64,000 bases of DNA from NCBI RefSeq assembly GCF_900117415.1, contig NZ_FPEI01000002.1:248001-312000 (forward strand). The letters are read 5' to 3'. The notes under the pieces were generated by a model. It worked only from the letters and a program-made list of their open reading frames with translations. It was not told the DNA's origin and did no database searches. Each line of letters starts with the position of its first letter. Positions within the stretch are counted from its first letter, which is position 1. Below, piece by piece: positions 1-9,117 of the stretch. The position numbers were made by a program, and so were the translations under genes. This DNA is from Hyphomicrobium sp. CS1BSMeth3 (lineage in GTDB: Bacteria > Pseudomonadota > Alphaproteobacteria > Rhizobiales > Hyphomicrobiaceae).

Positions 1-809
1 CGAGCCCGCTGATCGGGATTGCGCATCATGGTCAGCGTCGCGGTGCTGAGCAGGTTCGTCGTCGTCTCGTGACCGGCGAACAGCAGAAGCATGGCCGTTG
101 CGACCAGCTCGTCCTCGCTCAAGCGGTCCTGCTCGTCGCGCGCCGCGATCAGCAGGCTCAGGAGGTCGTCTCCCGGATCGGCGCGCCGCTTCTCGATCTC
201 CTCGCGGAAAAGACCCGCCATCTCCACGGCTCCGCGGCGCGCGCGCTCGTACTTGTCCGGCGTCGCTCGGGCCGTGCCGATGAACAGCATGATGTCGTCC
301 GACCAGCCCTTCACGTCGTAGAGGCGCTCCTCGGGCACGCCCATCATGGCCATGATGACGAGCGCCGGCAGAGGCATCGTGAAATCCGCGACGAGATCGG
401 CCTCGTCCTTCTTGGCAAGCCTGTCGAGCTGGCGCGTGACGATCTTCTCGATGAGCGGCTTGAAGCTGAGGATCGTGCCTGGGAGGAAGGCCTTGGCCAC
501 GAGACCGCGGAGCCGCGTGTGCGCGGGCGGATCGCGGAACACGATCCAGAGGTTCAGGTAGCGCATCATCTCGGCGAGCAGGCTCTGGGTCTCACCGGGG
601 AGCGCAGCATAGAAGGGCGTGAGCCGGTCCGGGCTCATGGCGGGGCCGGAAAGGGCAGCCGCCACATCCTCGTAGCGCGTCAGGATCCAGCACCTCAGCC
701 CCGGGTGCCAGTGCACGGGATCCTCTTCGCGCAGGCGCGCGTAAGTCGGATGAGGGTCGGCGCGCACGACCGGATGAGCCGGATCGTAGATCATGGTCAT
801 GACTGGCAT
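1..809 (-). CDS. Cytochrome P450, 3' part outside window
   Basis: Heme monooxygenase of the soluble bacterial P450 type. Reading the minus strand from an ATG at 809 gives an open frame to the window edge (about 269 of the usual 400 residues). Visible motifs are the C-helix HTRLRG stretch and the I-helix oxygen-binding AGHETTTN. The ExxR and the cysteine heme loop lie outside the window. ATG codons at 809 and 800 are both possible: a GGGGA lies 2 nt before the first and about 11 nt before the second. Substrate cannot be inferred. It has no ferredoxin neighbour here. A 16-bp palindromic motif at 878-893 upstream also occurs before the E1 gene at 1826. Confidence 0.9.
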   Translation of the reverse strand, partial: MPVMTMIYDPAHPVVRADPHPTYARLREEDPVHWHPGLRCWILTRYEDVAAALSGPAMSPDRLTPFYAALPGETQSLLAEMMRYLNLWIVFRDPPAHTRLRGLVAKAFLPGTILSFKPLIEKIVTRQLDRLAKKDEADLVADFTMPLPALVIMAMMGVPEERLYDVKGWSDDIMLFIGTARATPDKYERARRGAVEMAGLFREEIEKRRADPGDDLLSLLIAARDEQDRLSEDELVATAMLLLFAGHETTTNLLSTATLTMMRNPDQRA

Positions 810-877
810 TTCCCCGCGGCAGCATTGTTGTTGTCGCGATCATACAGGCTTCTGCCTCCGACGGCAGGCCGGCAGAC

Positions 878-893
878 GCATCGCGCCAATGCA
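878..893. promoter_or_regulatory. Shared palindromic motif, copy 1
   Basis: GCATCGCGCCAATGCA, with GCAT/ATGC ends, lies about 70 bp upstream of the P450 start. The same 16 bases with one change recur at 1737-1752 before the E1 gene. This could be a regulator site shared by the two promoters. It is only a sequence match within the window. Confidence 0.35.
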
Positions 894-962
894 ACGACCA
901 ATCGGCGGCGCGAGCAACGCCCGTTCGATCCTAAGGGGTCATTAAGTCGGCTGGCTGAGAAT

Positions 963-993
963 TTGTGTGATTCGTTCAGTTTCTTTCACACAA
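963..993. promoter_or_regulatory. Inverted repeat before outer-membrane barrel gene
   Basis: TTGTGTGA (963-970) and TCACACAA (986-993) form a perfect 8-bp inverted repeat with a 15-nt spacer. It ends 8 nt before the GGGGGGAG ribosome binding site of the barrel gene. It could be a 5'UTR hairpin controlling translation or a regulator operator. The half-sites resemble CRP half-sites, but CRP uses a 6-nt spacer. Confidence 0.4.
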
Positions 994-1009
994 GCCATCA
1001 GGGGGGAGC

Positions 1010-1666
1010 ATGCGCGCGCTGGTCATCGCAGGCCTGATTTTTGCTGCCTTTGCAAATGTATCGCAGGCCGCGGAGAGATCTTCCGTCTCCGGGTACAATT
1101 GGAGCGGATTTTACGTTGGCGCACATGTCGGCCGCGCCTGGGGAGAGGCTGGCAACTCGTGGCGCAACATATCGGCGGGCTATCCCAATTGGGGGCCGGA
1201 TGGAGACATTTCCTACAGCAGCACAACGGGCGGTCTCCACGCCGGCTACCTCTGGCAACAAAGCTGGTTGGCCTATGGCATCGAGGGCGATTTCAGTTGG
1301 GCGTCCCTCAAGGGCGACGACAGCCAGTTCGCAGGCTACGTGAATGCCCTGGAGATCGACTACATCGGCACCATCAGGGCGCGCGCCGGTGTGGCGTACG
1401 GTCGTTCGCTCGTCTACGCGACAGGGGGCATCGCCTTCAGCTCCATCGAAAAGAAGGATCTTACCAACGGCCGCTCCGTGTCCAACGACCTTGTCGGCTG
1501 GACGCTCGGCGGGGGCTACGAGCTCGCGCTTGGCAAGGGCCTGCGCGGGCGGATCGAGTATCAGTATGTCGATTTCGGCAGTGTCGTCTCCGCTCTCGAC
1601 TACGATCATCGCGCCGATGGCCTGAGCGTACATTCGGTCCGAGGTGGCTTGAGCTACGCCTTCTAG
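1010..1666 (+). CDS. Outer-membrane beta-barrel protein (Omp25/31-like)
   Basis: 218-residue surface barrel of the small Omp25/RopB type common in Hyphomicrobiales. It has an N-terminal signal peptide (hydrophobic LVIAGLIFAAFANVSQA, cleavage probably after AQA-like QA near residue 20), then the typical NWSGFYVGAHVGRAWG opening. Alternating aromatic and glycine-rich strands follow, and the chain ends in a C-terminal aromatic (SYAF) as needed for BAM insertion. The ATG at 1010 follows GGGGGGAG. It is probably transcribed alone. The inverted repeat at 963-993 sits in its leader. Such proteins stabilise the envelope; a specific role cannot be read. Confidence 0.85.
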   Translation: MRALVIAGLIFAAFANVSQAAERSSVSGYNWSGFYVGAHVGRAWGEAGNSWRNISAGYPNWGPDGDISYSSTTGGLHAGYLWQQSWLAYGIEGDFSWASLKGDDSQFAGYVNALEIDYIGTIRARAGVAYGRSLVYATGGIAFSSIEKKDLTNGRSVSNDLVGWTLGGGYELALGKGLRGRIEYQYVDFGSVVSALDYDHRADGLSVHSVRGGLSYAF

Positions 1667-1736
1667 GTCGGGAGCGAAATCTCCAAGGCGGCCTCCGCGA
1701 TGCGCGGCTTCATCGCCGTGCAGCACGCGCGATCGT

Positions 1737-1752
1737 GCATCCCGCCAATGCA
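1737..1752. promoter_or_regulatory. Shared palindromic motif, copy 2
   Basis: GCATCCCGCCAATGCA lies 74 bp before the E1 gene start. It matches 15 of 16 bases of the motif at 878-893 upstream of the P450 gene. A flanking GATCGTG/CACGATC inverted repeat (1731-1737 and 1763-1769) encloses it. Confidence 0.35.
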
Positions 1753-1825
1753 TCTTCCCAAATCACGATCATCGGGTACGATCGCGCCAACGAAAAAACC
1801 CTGCCTTTCCCCCGGAGGATCGCCG

Positions 1826-3820
1826 ATGGACGCCCAGACGATCGAAACCCCTCTGCTCGAGCGCTTCTACGAGCAGATGCAGCGCGTGCGCCGGTTCGAC
1901 CAGCGCGTACACGAGCTGTTCCTGGAAGGGGTCGTCAAAGGTACGGCGCATTCCTACGTCGGCGAGGAAGCCATCGCCGTCGGCGCCTGCGCGGCGCTCG
2001 AGGACAAGGACTACGTCGTCAGCCACCACCGGGGCCATGGACACTGCGTCGCCAAGGGCGCCGACCTCACGCGCATGATGGCCGAGCTGTTCGGCCGCGA
2101 CACAGGCTATTCCAAGGGCCTCGGCGGCTCCATGCACATCGCCGACATCGAGCGCGGCATCCTCGGCGCGAACGGCATTACCGGCGCCGGTCTCGGGCTC
2201 GGTTCCGGCGCCGCGCTCTCGGCCAAGCTGCGCGGCAGCGGTCAGATCTGCGTCGTCTTCTTCGGCGATGGTTCCTCCAATGAAGGCATCTTCCACGAAG
2301 CGCTCAATATGGCGAGCATCTGGAAGCTGCCGGTCGTCTTCGTTCTGGAGAACAACCAGTTCGGGCTTTCGACCCGCATCACCGACGTTGCTGCCATCGA
2401 CCGCTTCTCGCGTCGCGCCGCAGGCTACACAATGCCGGGCGAGACCATCGACGGCAACGACGTCGTGGCCGTCTACGATACCGTCAGCCGTGCCGCCTCG
2501 CGCGCGCGCAACGGCGAGGGCCCCTCGCTCATCGAATGCATCACGTGGCGGTGGGGCGACCATTCCATGCGCGCCAATCTCCCGGCCTATCGCGGCGAGG
2601 ACGAGGACCGCGTCTGGCGCGAGGAGCGCGACGCCATTCGCCGCGCCGGCGACCGCCTGAAGGAGCGCCAGGTTACGGATACGCGGCTCGCCGAGATCCG
2701 CGCAAAAGTCGAGAGTGAGCTCGAACTAGCCATCGAGACGGCCAAGCAGGCCGCCGAACCCACCATCGCCGTGTTCGAGGATGCTGTCACGGCACCTCAT
2801 CATGACTTCGGGCCCGAGCCGGGCCCGGGCCATGAATCCGCGCGCGAGCTCGGCTACGGCGAAGCCATCCGCGAGGCCATCGACCAGGAAATGGCGCGCG
2901 ATCCACGCGTCTTCGTCATGGGCGAGGATGTCGGCAAGATCGGCGGTATCTTCGCGGCTACGCGCGGTCTCATCGACAAGTACGGCAAGGAGCGGGTGCG
3001 CGACACCCCGATCTCGGAGATGGCCATTTCCGGCTCGGCGGTCGGCGCGGCCATCACCGGAATGCGGCCGATCGCCGAGATCCAGATCTTCGATTTCATC
3101 ACCCACATGATGGATCCGATCGTCAATCAGGCAGCGAAATTCCGCTACATGCTCGGCGGCGTGCCGAAGGTGCCGGTCGTCTTCCGCGGCCCGCAGGGTG
3201 GCGGCGTACGCCTCGCCGCACAGCATTCGCAATCGCTCGAGGCGTGGTTCTGCCACGTGCCCGGCCTCGTGGTGATGGCGCCGTCCACGCCATATGACGC
3301 CAAGGGCCTGCTCGCTGCCGCCGTGCGCGACGACAACCCCGTGATCTTCTGCGAGCACAAACTGCTCTATGTGCAGACCAAGGGGCCCGTGCCGGCCATC
3401 GAGTACGTCATCCCGGTCGGCAAGGCGGACATCAAGCGCCCCGGCAAGGACGTGACCGTCGTCGCGACGCTGGCACTGGTCGCACCGGCCTTGCGCGCAG
3501 CCGAGCAGCTCGCCCGCGAAGGCCTCGATGTCGAGGTCATCGATCCGCGCACGCTGCGCCCGCTCGATACCGAGACGATCATCAACAGCGTGAAAAAGAC
3601 GGGCCGCCTCGTCATTGCGCACGAGGGCTGGAAGAAATGGGGCTTCGGCGCCGAGGTCGCGGCCGTCGTGCAGGAGGAGGCGTTCGACTATCTCGACGCG
3701 CCGATCGCGCGCGTCGGCATGCGCGACGTGCCCATGCCCTACAACGACACGCTCGAGCGCATTGTCATCCCCGGTCAGGAAGACATCCAGGCAGCGATCA
3801 AGGCCGTGGCGTATCGGTGA
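1826..3820 (+). CDS. Fused E1 alpha-beta 2-oxo acid dehydrogenase (TPP)
   Basis: 664-residue single-chain E1 of the acetoin/branched-chain 2-oxo acid dehydrogenase type. It would catalyse TPP-dependent decarboxylation and pass the acyl group to a lipoyl E2. Residues 1-322 are the alpha half with the TPP motif GDG (147-149) to NN (176-177). Residues 323-340 form a Gly/Pro linker. Residues 341-664 are the beta half ([30 protein letters not shown]). The ATG at 1826 follows GGAGG at 1814; an upstream extension in the same frame has no such signal. The two halves are separate proteins in classical complexes. No E2 or E3 gene is nearby, so the acceptor must be encoded elsewhere or the enzyme acts on another acceptor. 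Confidence 0.88.
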   Translation: MDAQTIETPLLERFYEQMQRVRRFDQRVHELFLEGVVKGTAHSYVGEEAIAVGACAALEDKDYVVSHHRGHGHCVAKGADLTRMMAELFGRDTGYSKGLGGSMHIADIERGILGANGITGAGLGLGSGAALSAKLRGSGQICVVFFGDGSSNEGIFHEALNMASIWKLPVVFVLENNQFGLSTRITDVAAIDRFSRRAAGYTMPGETIDGNDVVAVYDTVSRAASRARNGEGPSLIECITWRWGDHSMRANLPAYRGEDEDRVWREERDAIRRAGDRLKERQVTDTRLAEIRAKVESELELAIETAKQAAEPTIAVFEDAVTAPHHDFGPEPGPGHESARELGYGEAIREAIDQEMARDPRVFVMGEDVGKIGGIFAATRGLIDKYGKERVRDTPISEMAISGSAVGAAITGMRPIAEIQIFDFITHMMDPIVNQAAKFRYMLGGVPKVPVVFRGPQGGGVRLAAQHSQSLEAWFCHVPGLVVMAPSTPYDAKGLLAAAVRDDNPVIFCEHKLLYVQTKGPVPAIEYVIPVGKADIKRPGKDVTVVATLALVAPALRAAEQLAREGLDVEVIDPRTLRPLDTETIINSVKKTGRLVIAHEGWKKWGFGAEVAAVVQEEAFDYLDAPIARVGMRDVPMPYNDTLERIVIPGQEDIQAAIKAVAYR

Positions 3821-3840
3821 TGGAGAAGTGAGGGCACGCC

Positions 3841-4872
3841 TCACTCCTCCCCCTGCTCGCCCACGGCATTCGCATCGCGCCACGTCGCCGGAGGGACGCC
3901 GACGGCGCGGCGGAAAGCGCGGCTGAAGGCGGCCTCGGATTCATAGCCCACACGCGCCGCCAGCTCGGCGAGACCGGCATTGCTTTCACGCAGCAGCCGT
4001 CGCGCGAGCTGCATCCGCCAGCCCGCGAGATACTGGATAGGCGCCTCGCCGATCAGATCGACGAAGCGCTTGGCCAGGGCCGAGCGTGAGGCTCCCGCCT
4101 CCTGCGCCAGGGTCTCCACTGTCCATGCACGCGCGGGATCGGCGTGCATGAGCGCCAGCGCGCGCCCCACGTGCGGGTCGTTCAGGCCGGCGAGCCAGCC
4201 GCCATGACCACCGCTGATGTACGTGAGCTGCCAGCGCAGAACCTCCATGAAGAGCAACTCGGACAGGCGGCCCAGGACCGCGCGATTGCCCGGCCCCGAG
4301 CGTTCGGCTTCGCGGGCCAGATGAACGATCGCTGCCCGCCACCAGTCCGGCAGCTCCGGTAGCTTGACCGGCGCGGAATAAGGCCCGCCGTCGGTATAGG
4401 CCTCGAGCCACAGCGCGCCATCGCGTGTCCGAATGCAGGTGAGTGCCGGCATGGCATCCATGAGCGGGCCAAAGCGCTGGTCCGAATGCAGGAAGCCGCA
4501 GATGAAGCGCGCCTCCTCGCCGCCGCCGCCGTGACGAAGCACGGTGACGCGATCTGCCGCCGGTCGGTAGATGTCCCTAATGGGAACGGGCGCGACGTCC
4601 TTCGCACTCGCGAGCACGTGCTGGGTGCCGCGCGCGAACACGACGACATCCCCGGCCTCGAACGCGATCGGCGCCACCTCTCCCCAGCTCAGCCAGCATT
4701 TGCCGCTCGTCGCCACATGAAAGGGCGTGATCGCTTCCGCGCCCGGAAAGAAGCGCTTGGCCAGCATCTCCGGGGGCGAGGAAAGAATGGCCCACGGGTG
4801 GGTGAACTCGGCGCAGAAATGAATCGCGCCTGAAAACCGTACAACACGCAGCACCTCGGACAGGACGTCCAT
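3841..4872 (-). CDS. AraC-family transcriptional regulator
   Basis: 343 residues. The N-terminal two thirds is a cupin-type sensor (PF12852-like AraC-binding region: HFCAEFTHPWAIL, FHVATSGKCWL, EAGDVVVFARGTQHVLAS). The last 100 residues form the double helix-turn-helix (AWTVETLAQEAGASRSALA, then VGYESEAAFSRAFRRAVGVPP). The start follows AGGGG. It is divergent from the methyltransferase at 5003, which is the most likely target; the E1 gene ends 20 bp from its stop, convergently. The cupin subclass often controls oxidoreductase genes, but the effector is unknown. Confidence 0.87.
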   Translation of the reverse strand: MDVLSEVLRVVRFSGAIHFCAEFTHPWAILSSPPEMLAKRFFPGAEAITPFHVATSGKCWLSWGEVAPIAFEAGDVVVFARGTQHVLASAKDVAPVPIRDIYRPAADRVTVLRHGGGGEEARFICGFLHSDQRFGPLMDAMPALTCIRTRDGALWLEAYTDGGPYSAPVKLPELPDWWRAAIVHLAREAERSGPGNRAVLGRLSELLFMEVLRWQLTYISGGHGGWLAGLNDPHVGRALALMHADPARAWTVETLAQEAGASRSALAKRFVDLIGEAPIQYLAGWRMQLARRLLRESNAGLAELAARVGYESEAAFSRAFRRAVGVPPATWRDANAVGEQGEE

Positions 4873-5002
4873 GGCATCCCCTCAGAATTGCGCGAGCATC
4901 GAGCAGAAATGGCGTTCCGGCAAGGATTCTGGGTGTTGCGGTCATGGCGTCAAGGGTCACGTCGGATCAGACTTGGCGCGCTGACAACCCGTGGAACCCC
5001 AC

Positions 5003-5818
5003 ATGGACGCAAGACTGCAAAAGCGCGTGCAGCGATATGGCTGGGACAGGGCTGCGCCGCACTACGAGCGCTACTGGCAGGAGCAGCTCGAGCCGGCGCA
5101 AACCGCGCTTCTGGAAATGGCCCGCCTGATGGGGCGAGAGCGCGTCGTCGATATCGCCTGCGGAACGGGGCTGGTGACGTTCAGGGCCGCCTCGGAAGTA
5201 GGGCCGCACGGAGAGGTCGCGGGCGTCGATATCTCGGAGGAGATGATCACCGCAGCCTCGGCAATGGCGCACGCGCGCGGGGCGAGCAACATCACATTCT
5301 CGCGCATGGATGCCGAGGCCCTCGAATTCGATGACGCCTGCTTCGACGTTGCGCTGTGCGCGCTCGGCCTGATGTATACGCCCGACCCGGAGCGCGCCGT
5401 CGCCGAGATGCTTCGCGTAGTACGGCCCGGCGGGCGCGCAGTTTGCGCCGTGTGGGGCGAGCGCCGCATGTGCGGCTGGGCGTCGATCTTCCCCATTGTC
5501 GACGCGCGCGTGCAGTCCGAAGTCTGCCCGATGTTCTTCCGCATCGGCACGGGCGACGCACTGCGCCTCGCGTTCGCCTCCGCGGGTTTCAAGAACATCT
5601 CGCTCCGGCGACTGCAAACGACGCTCTTCCATTCGAATGCGGCGGAAGCCTGCGCCGCAGCGTTCGTCGGAGGGCCTGTCGCACTCGCCTACAGCCGCTT
5701 CTCGGAGGACGTGAAGGCAGCGGCGCAGCAGGATTATCTGCATTCGATCGAGGAATACCGCCTGGGTGATGGCTACGCGATCCCGGGCGAGTTCGTCATT
5801 GTCGCCGGCAACACATAG
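5003..5818 (+). CDS. Class I SAM-dependent methyltransferase (UbiE-like)
   Basis: 271 residues from the ATG at 5003; a GTG four codons earlier (4991) is an alternative and neither has a clear ribosome binding site. The SAM fold shows motif I VVDIACGTGLVTF, the acidic end of strand 2 (VAGVDIS), and motif post-I DAEALEFDDACFDVALCALGLMY, with RVVRPGGRAV as motif III. Substrate is not readable. The gene runs divergent from the AraC regulator and just ahead of the OsmC gene (14-bp gap), so the two are probably cotranscribed. Confidence 0.85.
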   Translation: MDARLQKRVQRYGWDRAAPHYERYWQEQLEPAQTALLEMARLMGRERVVDIACGTGLVTFRAASEVGPHGEVAGVDISEEMITAASAMAHARGASNITFSRMDAEALEFDDACFDVALCALGLMYTPDPERAVAEMLRVVRPGGRAVCAVWGERRMCGWASIFPIVDARVQSEVCPMFFRIGTGDALRLAFASAGFKNISLRRLQTTLFHSNAAEACAAAFVGGPVALAYSRFSEDVKAAAQQDYLHSIEEYRLGDGYAIPGEFVIVAGNT

Positions 5819-5832
5819 CGAGGAGATACCCC

Positions 5833-6345
5833 ATGTCCAATTTGCGCGCCAAAGACGCTCTCGAGCGGGCGCACCGCCTCTTCCTGGAGAAACCGGCCGC
5901 AGCGAAGCGGCCCAATGCGATGGCGACGGCCGTGTGGCGCGACGGCCTGCTCTGCGAGGTCGCAGGGCCTACAGGAGAAAAAGCCACCACCGATATGCCC
6001 GAGCCTATGGGCGGCAGCGGCGCGGGCTCCAATCCTGGCTGGCTCTTGCGTGCCGGCATAGCTTCCTGTGCCGCAACCGCGATCGCCATGCGCGCCGCCA
6101 TGCTGGGCATCGAGCTTCGTACGCTCGAGGTGAATGTGCAGAGCGAGTCCGATGCGCGCGGGCTTCTCGGCATTCCTGACGCGCCAACGACGCTCGGCAA
6201 TATGCGCATGGCGATCAGGATTGCCGCTGAAGGGGCTGACGAAGCGACATTGCGAGAGTTGGCGGCATGGGGCGAAGCAAATTCACCCGTGAGCTGTACC
6301 CTTCGCGACAGCCCAGTGGTCGCCGTCGATGTCACGATAGCCTGA
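5833..6345 (+). CDS. OsmC-family peroxide-reactive protein
   Basis: 170 residues. OsmC/Ohr proteins reduce organic or fatty-acid hydroperoxides using two cysteines. The pair is visible as C79 (RAGIASCAATAIAMRA) and C155 (NSPVSCTLRD), with the family helix and the LEVNVQSESDARGLLG strand. It sits 14 bp behind the methyltransferase with GAGGAG before its ATG. It belongs to the general OsmC group rather than clearly to Ohr, so the substrate stays open. Confidence 0.87.
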   Translation: MSNLRAKDALERAHRLFLEKPAAAKRPNAMATAVWRDGLLCEVAGPTGEKATTDMPEPMGGSGAGSNPGWLLRAGIASCAATAIAMRAAMLGIELRTLEVNVQSESDARGLLGIPDAPTTLGNMRMAIRIAAEGADEATLRELAAWGEANSPVSCTLRDSPVVAVDVTIA

Positions 6346-6401
6346 AGCAGTGGGCCGAGCGAGTTTGCCCGGCCGGGCGACGGCATGAATTTTATGGATC
6401 G

Positions 6402-6435
6402 GGAGCGAGCGGTCACCAATTCAGCCGCTCGCTCC
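6402..6435. terminator. Hairpin between convergent genes
   Basis: GGAGCGAGCGG pairs perfectly with CCGCTCGCTCC across a 12-nt loop, between the OsmC gene end and the stop of the DUF937 gene. There is no T-run on either side, so termination is inferred from the position between converging genes. Confidence 0.5.
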
Positions 6436-6459
6436 GCGCGCACGCGCGCAAAGGCGAAC

Positions 6460-7491
6460 TTACTGCTTCGGTTTCTCGGCTGCCTGCGCCGCGTCCTTGA
6501 CCTCTGACTCCTTGAGCTTCAGCGTGAGGCTATCAGGCTTGACCTCCTGGATTTGGTCAGAGGTGATGCGGTAGCGCACAGCGCCGATGCCGAGGAAGTT
6601 GCCCGTGTCTATGAAAGCCTCGGTGACCTTGTTTTCAGGATCACGCCGGAGCTCGACAATCTCCCCGATCTTCTTGTTGTCGCTGCTGTAGACCGGTCTC
6701 GCGATCCAGTCCTTCACCTGATCTGCCGGCACGATGATGGTGACGCGTTCCGGCGCTGTGATGGGCGTCTCGACCTTGGTCGGCGGAAGCGTGGCAACGG
6801 TCTCGGTCGGACCCCGGAGCATGTACCAGGCAAGGCCGCCCAGCACGAGAAGTCCGAGCACGGGCAAGATCCAGCTAAGATGCCGCGAAGCCGGCTGCGG
6901 GCTCATATAAGAGGAAGGGCCGACGCGCGCCGTCGTTGCGCCGACGCGATCGAGAATGCCCGCACCGCTGAGATAGTCGGAGAAGCCAGAAGGCATGGCG
7001 CGGGCAATATTGTCCTTTTGTGAGATGAGCAGGTTTCCGAGACCTGCCGCATCGAGGCCACCTGCGCGCTGCTGTTGTCCGAGCACGCCCAACACGACCG
7101 GCCCAAGCAGGCCCATCAGGTTTCCCGAGGTCTCCGTCCCGATACCGACAAAGCGGCCGACAGCGCTCGTGAGTGCCGACATGGTCGGGGCTCCTAGAAG
7201 TGACGTCAGCGTGCTGCTGCCGCTGTCAGCAAGGGATGCTTGCCCCGAGCCGCCGAGCACGCCGGCCAGATTCGTCAGCACGCCGGGCTCTTGCTGCGCG
7301 ACGGCCTTGCCCAGCATGGACGCGCCTCCGGGCTTGGAGACGAGAGACGTGAGCGCGGCCAGCAGGCCGGGGACACCCGCTTGGAATGCTCTTTCGACGA
7401 GTGATCGGTCGATGCCGAAGTTCGAGGCGAGTCGTGCCACGACATCGGTGCCGAGGACCTGAGCGATGGTCGAGACAAGATTCGTCGTCAT
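6460..7491 (-). CDS. DUF937 - transmembrane - PRC-barrel-like protein
   Basis: 343 residues. Residues 1-185 are a DUF937 (YidB-like) helical region rich in Gly/Leu/Ser (LSSTLTSLLGAP-like repeats, GLLGPVVLGVLG). Residues 207-224 are one transmembrane helix. Residues 255-330 look like a PRC-barrel (WIARPVYSSDNKKIGEIVEL, then DTGNFLGIGAVRYRI), and the tail is charged. There is no signal peptide, so the DUF937 part is probably cytoplasmic and the PRC domain periplasmic. The start follows AGGATCC-rich sequence. Function is unknown. The domain combination is unusual to me. Confidence 0.7.
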   Translation of the reverse strand: MTTNLVSTIAQVLGTDVVARLASNFGIDRSLVERAFQAGVPGLLAALTSLVSKPGGASMLGKAVAQQEPGVLTNLAGVLGGSGQASLADSGSSTLTSLLGAPTMSALTSAVGRFVGIGTETSGNLMGLLGPVVLGVLGQQQRAGGLDAAGLGNLLISQKDNIARAMPSGFSDYLSGAGILDRVGATTARVGPSSYMSPQPASRHLSWILPVLGLLVLGGLAWYMLRGPTETVATLPPTKVETPITAPERVTIIVPADQVKDWIARPVYSSDNKKIGEIVELRRDPENKVTEAFIDTGNFLGIGAVRYRITSDQIQEVKPDSLTLKLKESEVKDAAQAAEKPKQ

Positions 7492-7673
7492 GGGATCCTC
7501 CTTGCAACTGTCCCCCGAAGACGAAACCCTCCATCAGCAGAAAGCACGATTTCGCGCCCTCGATGCTTTCACATTCGTAAGCACGGGCAATCAATTCTTG
7601 GAGAGCGGCAGGCAAACGGCGTTCCAGCCGCCAGCTACCGCCGCCCTTTTCTCGAGAACCCGCCGAGGGGCTC

Positions 7674-8345
7674 TCAGGTCGCAAAGCGGCGATGCAGCGT
7701 CTCGGGCCACTGCGCCGTCAGATAGCGGTAGAACCAGTTGCCGCGGGTCTTGAGCCGCTGATAGCTGGACTTGAGATCTAGAACGAGCGTGATCCGCCGG
7801 CTCCCGCAGTTCAGCTCGCCATGATCGTGGGTGGCGATCTGCTGGAAGCCCATGACCCGCGTATGAAAACCGAGCGGGCTGTGCGGATCATCCTCGAATA
7901 CGTCGGTGATCACGTGCGTGTAGCCGCGCAGCACCATCTCCCGCGTCGACGCGCGCATCAAGGCAGCCGCGAGCATCAGGTTGCCACGATGCTCGGGGAG
8001 CACCGCGAAGCGCCCGACTTCTGCAATGCGCGTGCCGCTGAGCAAGCGCTCGATGTCCATGCTCGGGTTGGTGAACTTCAAGCCATATTCGAGATACTGC
8101 TTCACCGGCGGATCGAAGAGCGTCCGCAGCACGCCAGCCGGTTGCCCGTCGACGCGCACGATGTACCAGGCGATGTCCCTGCGGCGCACATCGCTGCGGG
8201 GGATCTGGGCCTCGGGATCGCTCACCCAGCCCTTTTCGCCCTGATAGGTCGCAGCGAGCACGGCGAGAGCCGCGCGCCTGCCTGTTTCAGTGAAGATCCG
8301 TGCGGCTCTGATCCGCTTGCTTTCATCGGCCACGGCTCGCTCCAT
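7674..8345 (-). CDS. FeeM-like N-acyltransferase (GNAT fold)
   Basis: 223 residues. The core resembles N-acyl amino acid synthase FeeM and autoinducer-synthase-like acyltransferases: WYIVRVDGQPAGVLRT, then AEVGRFAVLPEHRG (beta4-loop acyl/pantetheine site), MLAAALMRA and GFHTRVMGFQQIA. These enzymes move a fatty acyl chain, usually from ACP, to an amino group. The gene overlaps the plsC-like stop by 23 bp; a GTG at 8333 with GGAG 8 nt before it is a good alternative start. Coupling to an O-acyltransferase suggests a two-acyl lipid route like OlsB-OlsA. A LuxI-type signal synthase is less likely because no LuxR gene is near. Confidence 0.72.
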   Translation of the reverse strand: MERAVADESKRIRAARIFTETGRRAALAVLAATYQGEKGWVSDPEAQIPRSDVRRRDIAWYIVRVDGQPAGVLRTLFDPPVKQYLEYGLKFTNPSMDIERLLSGTRIAEVGRFAVLPEHRGNLMLAAALMRASTREMVLRGYTHVITDVFEDDPHSPLGFHTRVMGFQQIATHDHGELNCGSRRITLVLDLKSSYQRLKTRGNWFYRYLTAQWPETLHRRFAT

Positions 8346-9117
8346 CGGTCCAGATCATGTTTGAAAGTCGCGCAATCTCGCCCATGATTGTCGCGTGCCA
8401 GGCACGCACCTCGCTCAGAGATGCACGCGCCTCTGCTACCTTCTCCGGAGCCATGGGCGCTCCGATCACCAGTTCCATCACTGATTTCGATCGTGTCCTT
8501 CGGCCTGCTTCGGCCTCAGGAAAGCGGATACCCATCGGAACTACGGGAACGCCTGTTTCGAGTGAGAGCCGCGCCGCCCCGTGGCGCCCGCGCAGCAAAT
8601 TTTGACTGTCCTCGTTGACCTGCCCTTCGGGAAAGATGCCGATCGAGCGCCCCGCGACGAGGTGGTCTCTGGCATCGTGGCGCGGCGCCGGGAAATGCCT
8701 GTAGAGACCCTTGAGAAAATTCAGCGCCGGCGGCCGCGCCGGCTTGCGCAGGACAGTGACCACGCCCGCGCGCCGGTAGATGAGACCGATCCCGGGCACG
8801 AGCCTGTAGTTCCAGTCCGCAAGGAAATGGATTCGCTTGCCGCCTCTGTGGAGGAAGAGCATCGACGGCACCAGCACGGACTCGTGCATGGTGCTGTGGT
8901 TGGCGGCCAGAATGAAGGGATCACGGGCGGGGAGTATGTGCTGCAGACCCTCGATCGACACGATACTGCGCGAGGCGATGAGCGCCAGCCCACGCAACAG
9001 GACGCGATCGGGCGCGCCGATATGGGGGAGATCACATCCCAGTATCTGACCGAACGCCGGGGCTTGGGCGGCGGATCGGCTGAGTGCCGTCGTCTCGGCA
9101 CTGTCGGTGGTCCACAT
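8323..9117 (-). CDS. PlsC-type 1-acyl-glycerolphosphate/lyso-lipid acyltransferase
   Basis: 264 residues. The O-acyltransferase motifs are NHSTMHES (H74, with E79 in place of the usual Asp of HX4D) and IFPEG (162-165), plus VPMGIRF. A hydrophobic stretch near 40-55 gives a membrane contact. The ATG at 9117 has GGAGG 7 nt upstream. It is the first gene of a two-gene unit with the FeeM-like gene, which it overlaps. The genomic pairing argues for a role in an amino-acid lipid rather than housekeeping phosphatidate synthesis, but this is inference. Confidence 0.82.
   Translation of the reverse strand: MWTTDSAETTALSRSAAQAPAFGQILGCDLPHIGAPDRVLLRGLALIASRSIVSIEGLQHILPARDPFILAANHSTMHESVLVPSMLFLHRGGKRIHFLADWNYRLVPGIGLIYRRAGVVTVLRKPARPPALNFLKGLYRHFPAPRHDARDHLVAGRSIGIFPEGQVNEDSQNLLRGRHGAARLSLETGVPVVPMGIRFPEAEAGRRTRSKSVMELVIGAPMAPEKVAEARASLSEVRAWHATIMGEIARLSNMIWTDGASRGR

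Noticed and set aside
7674-8345. LuxI-type autoinducer synthase
   Set aside because: There is no LuxR neighbour, and the overlap with a PlsC gene fits lipid acylation better than signalling.
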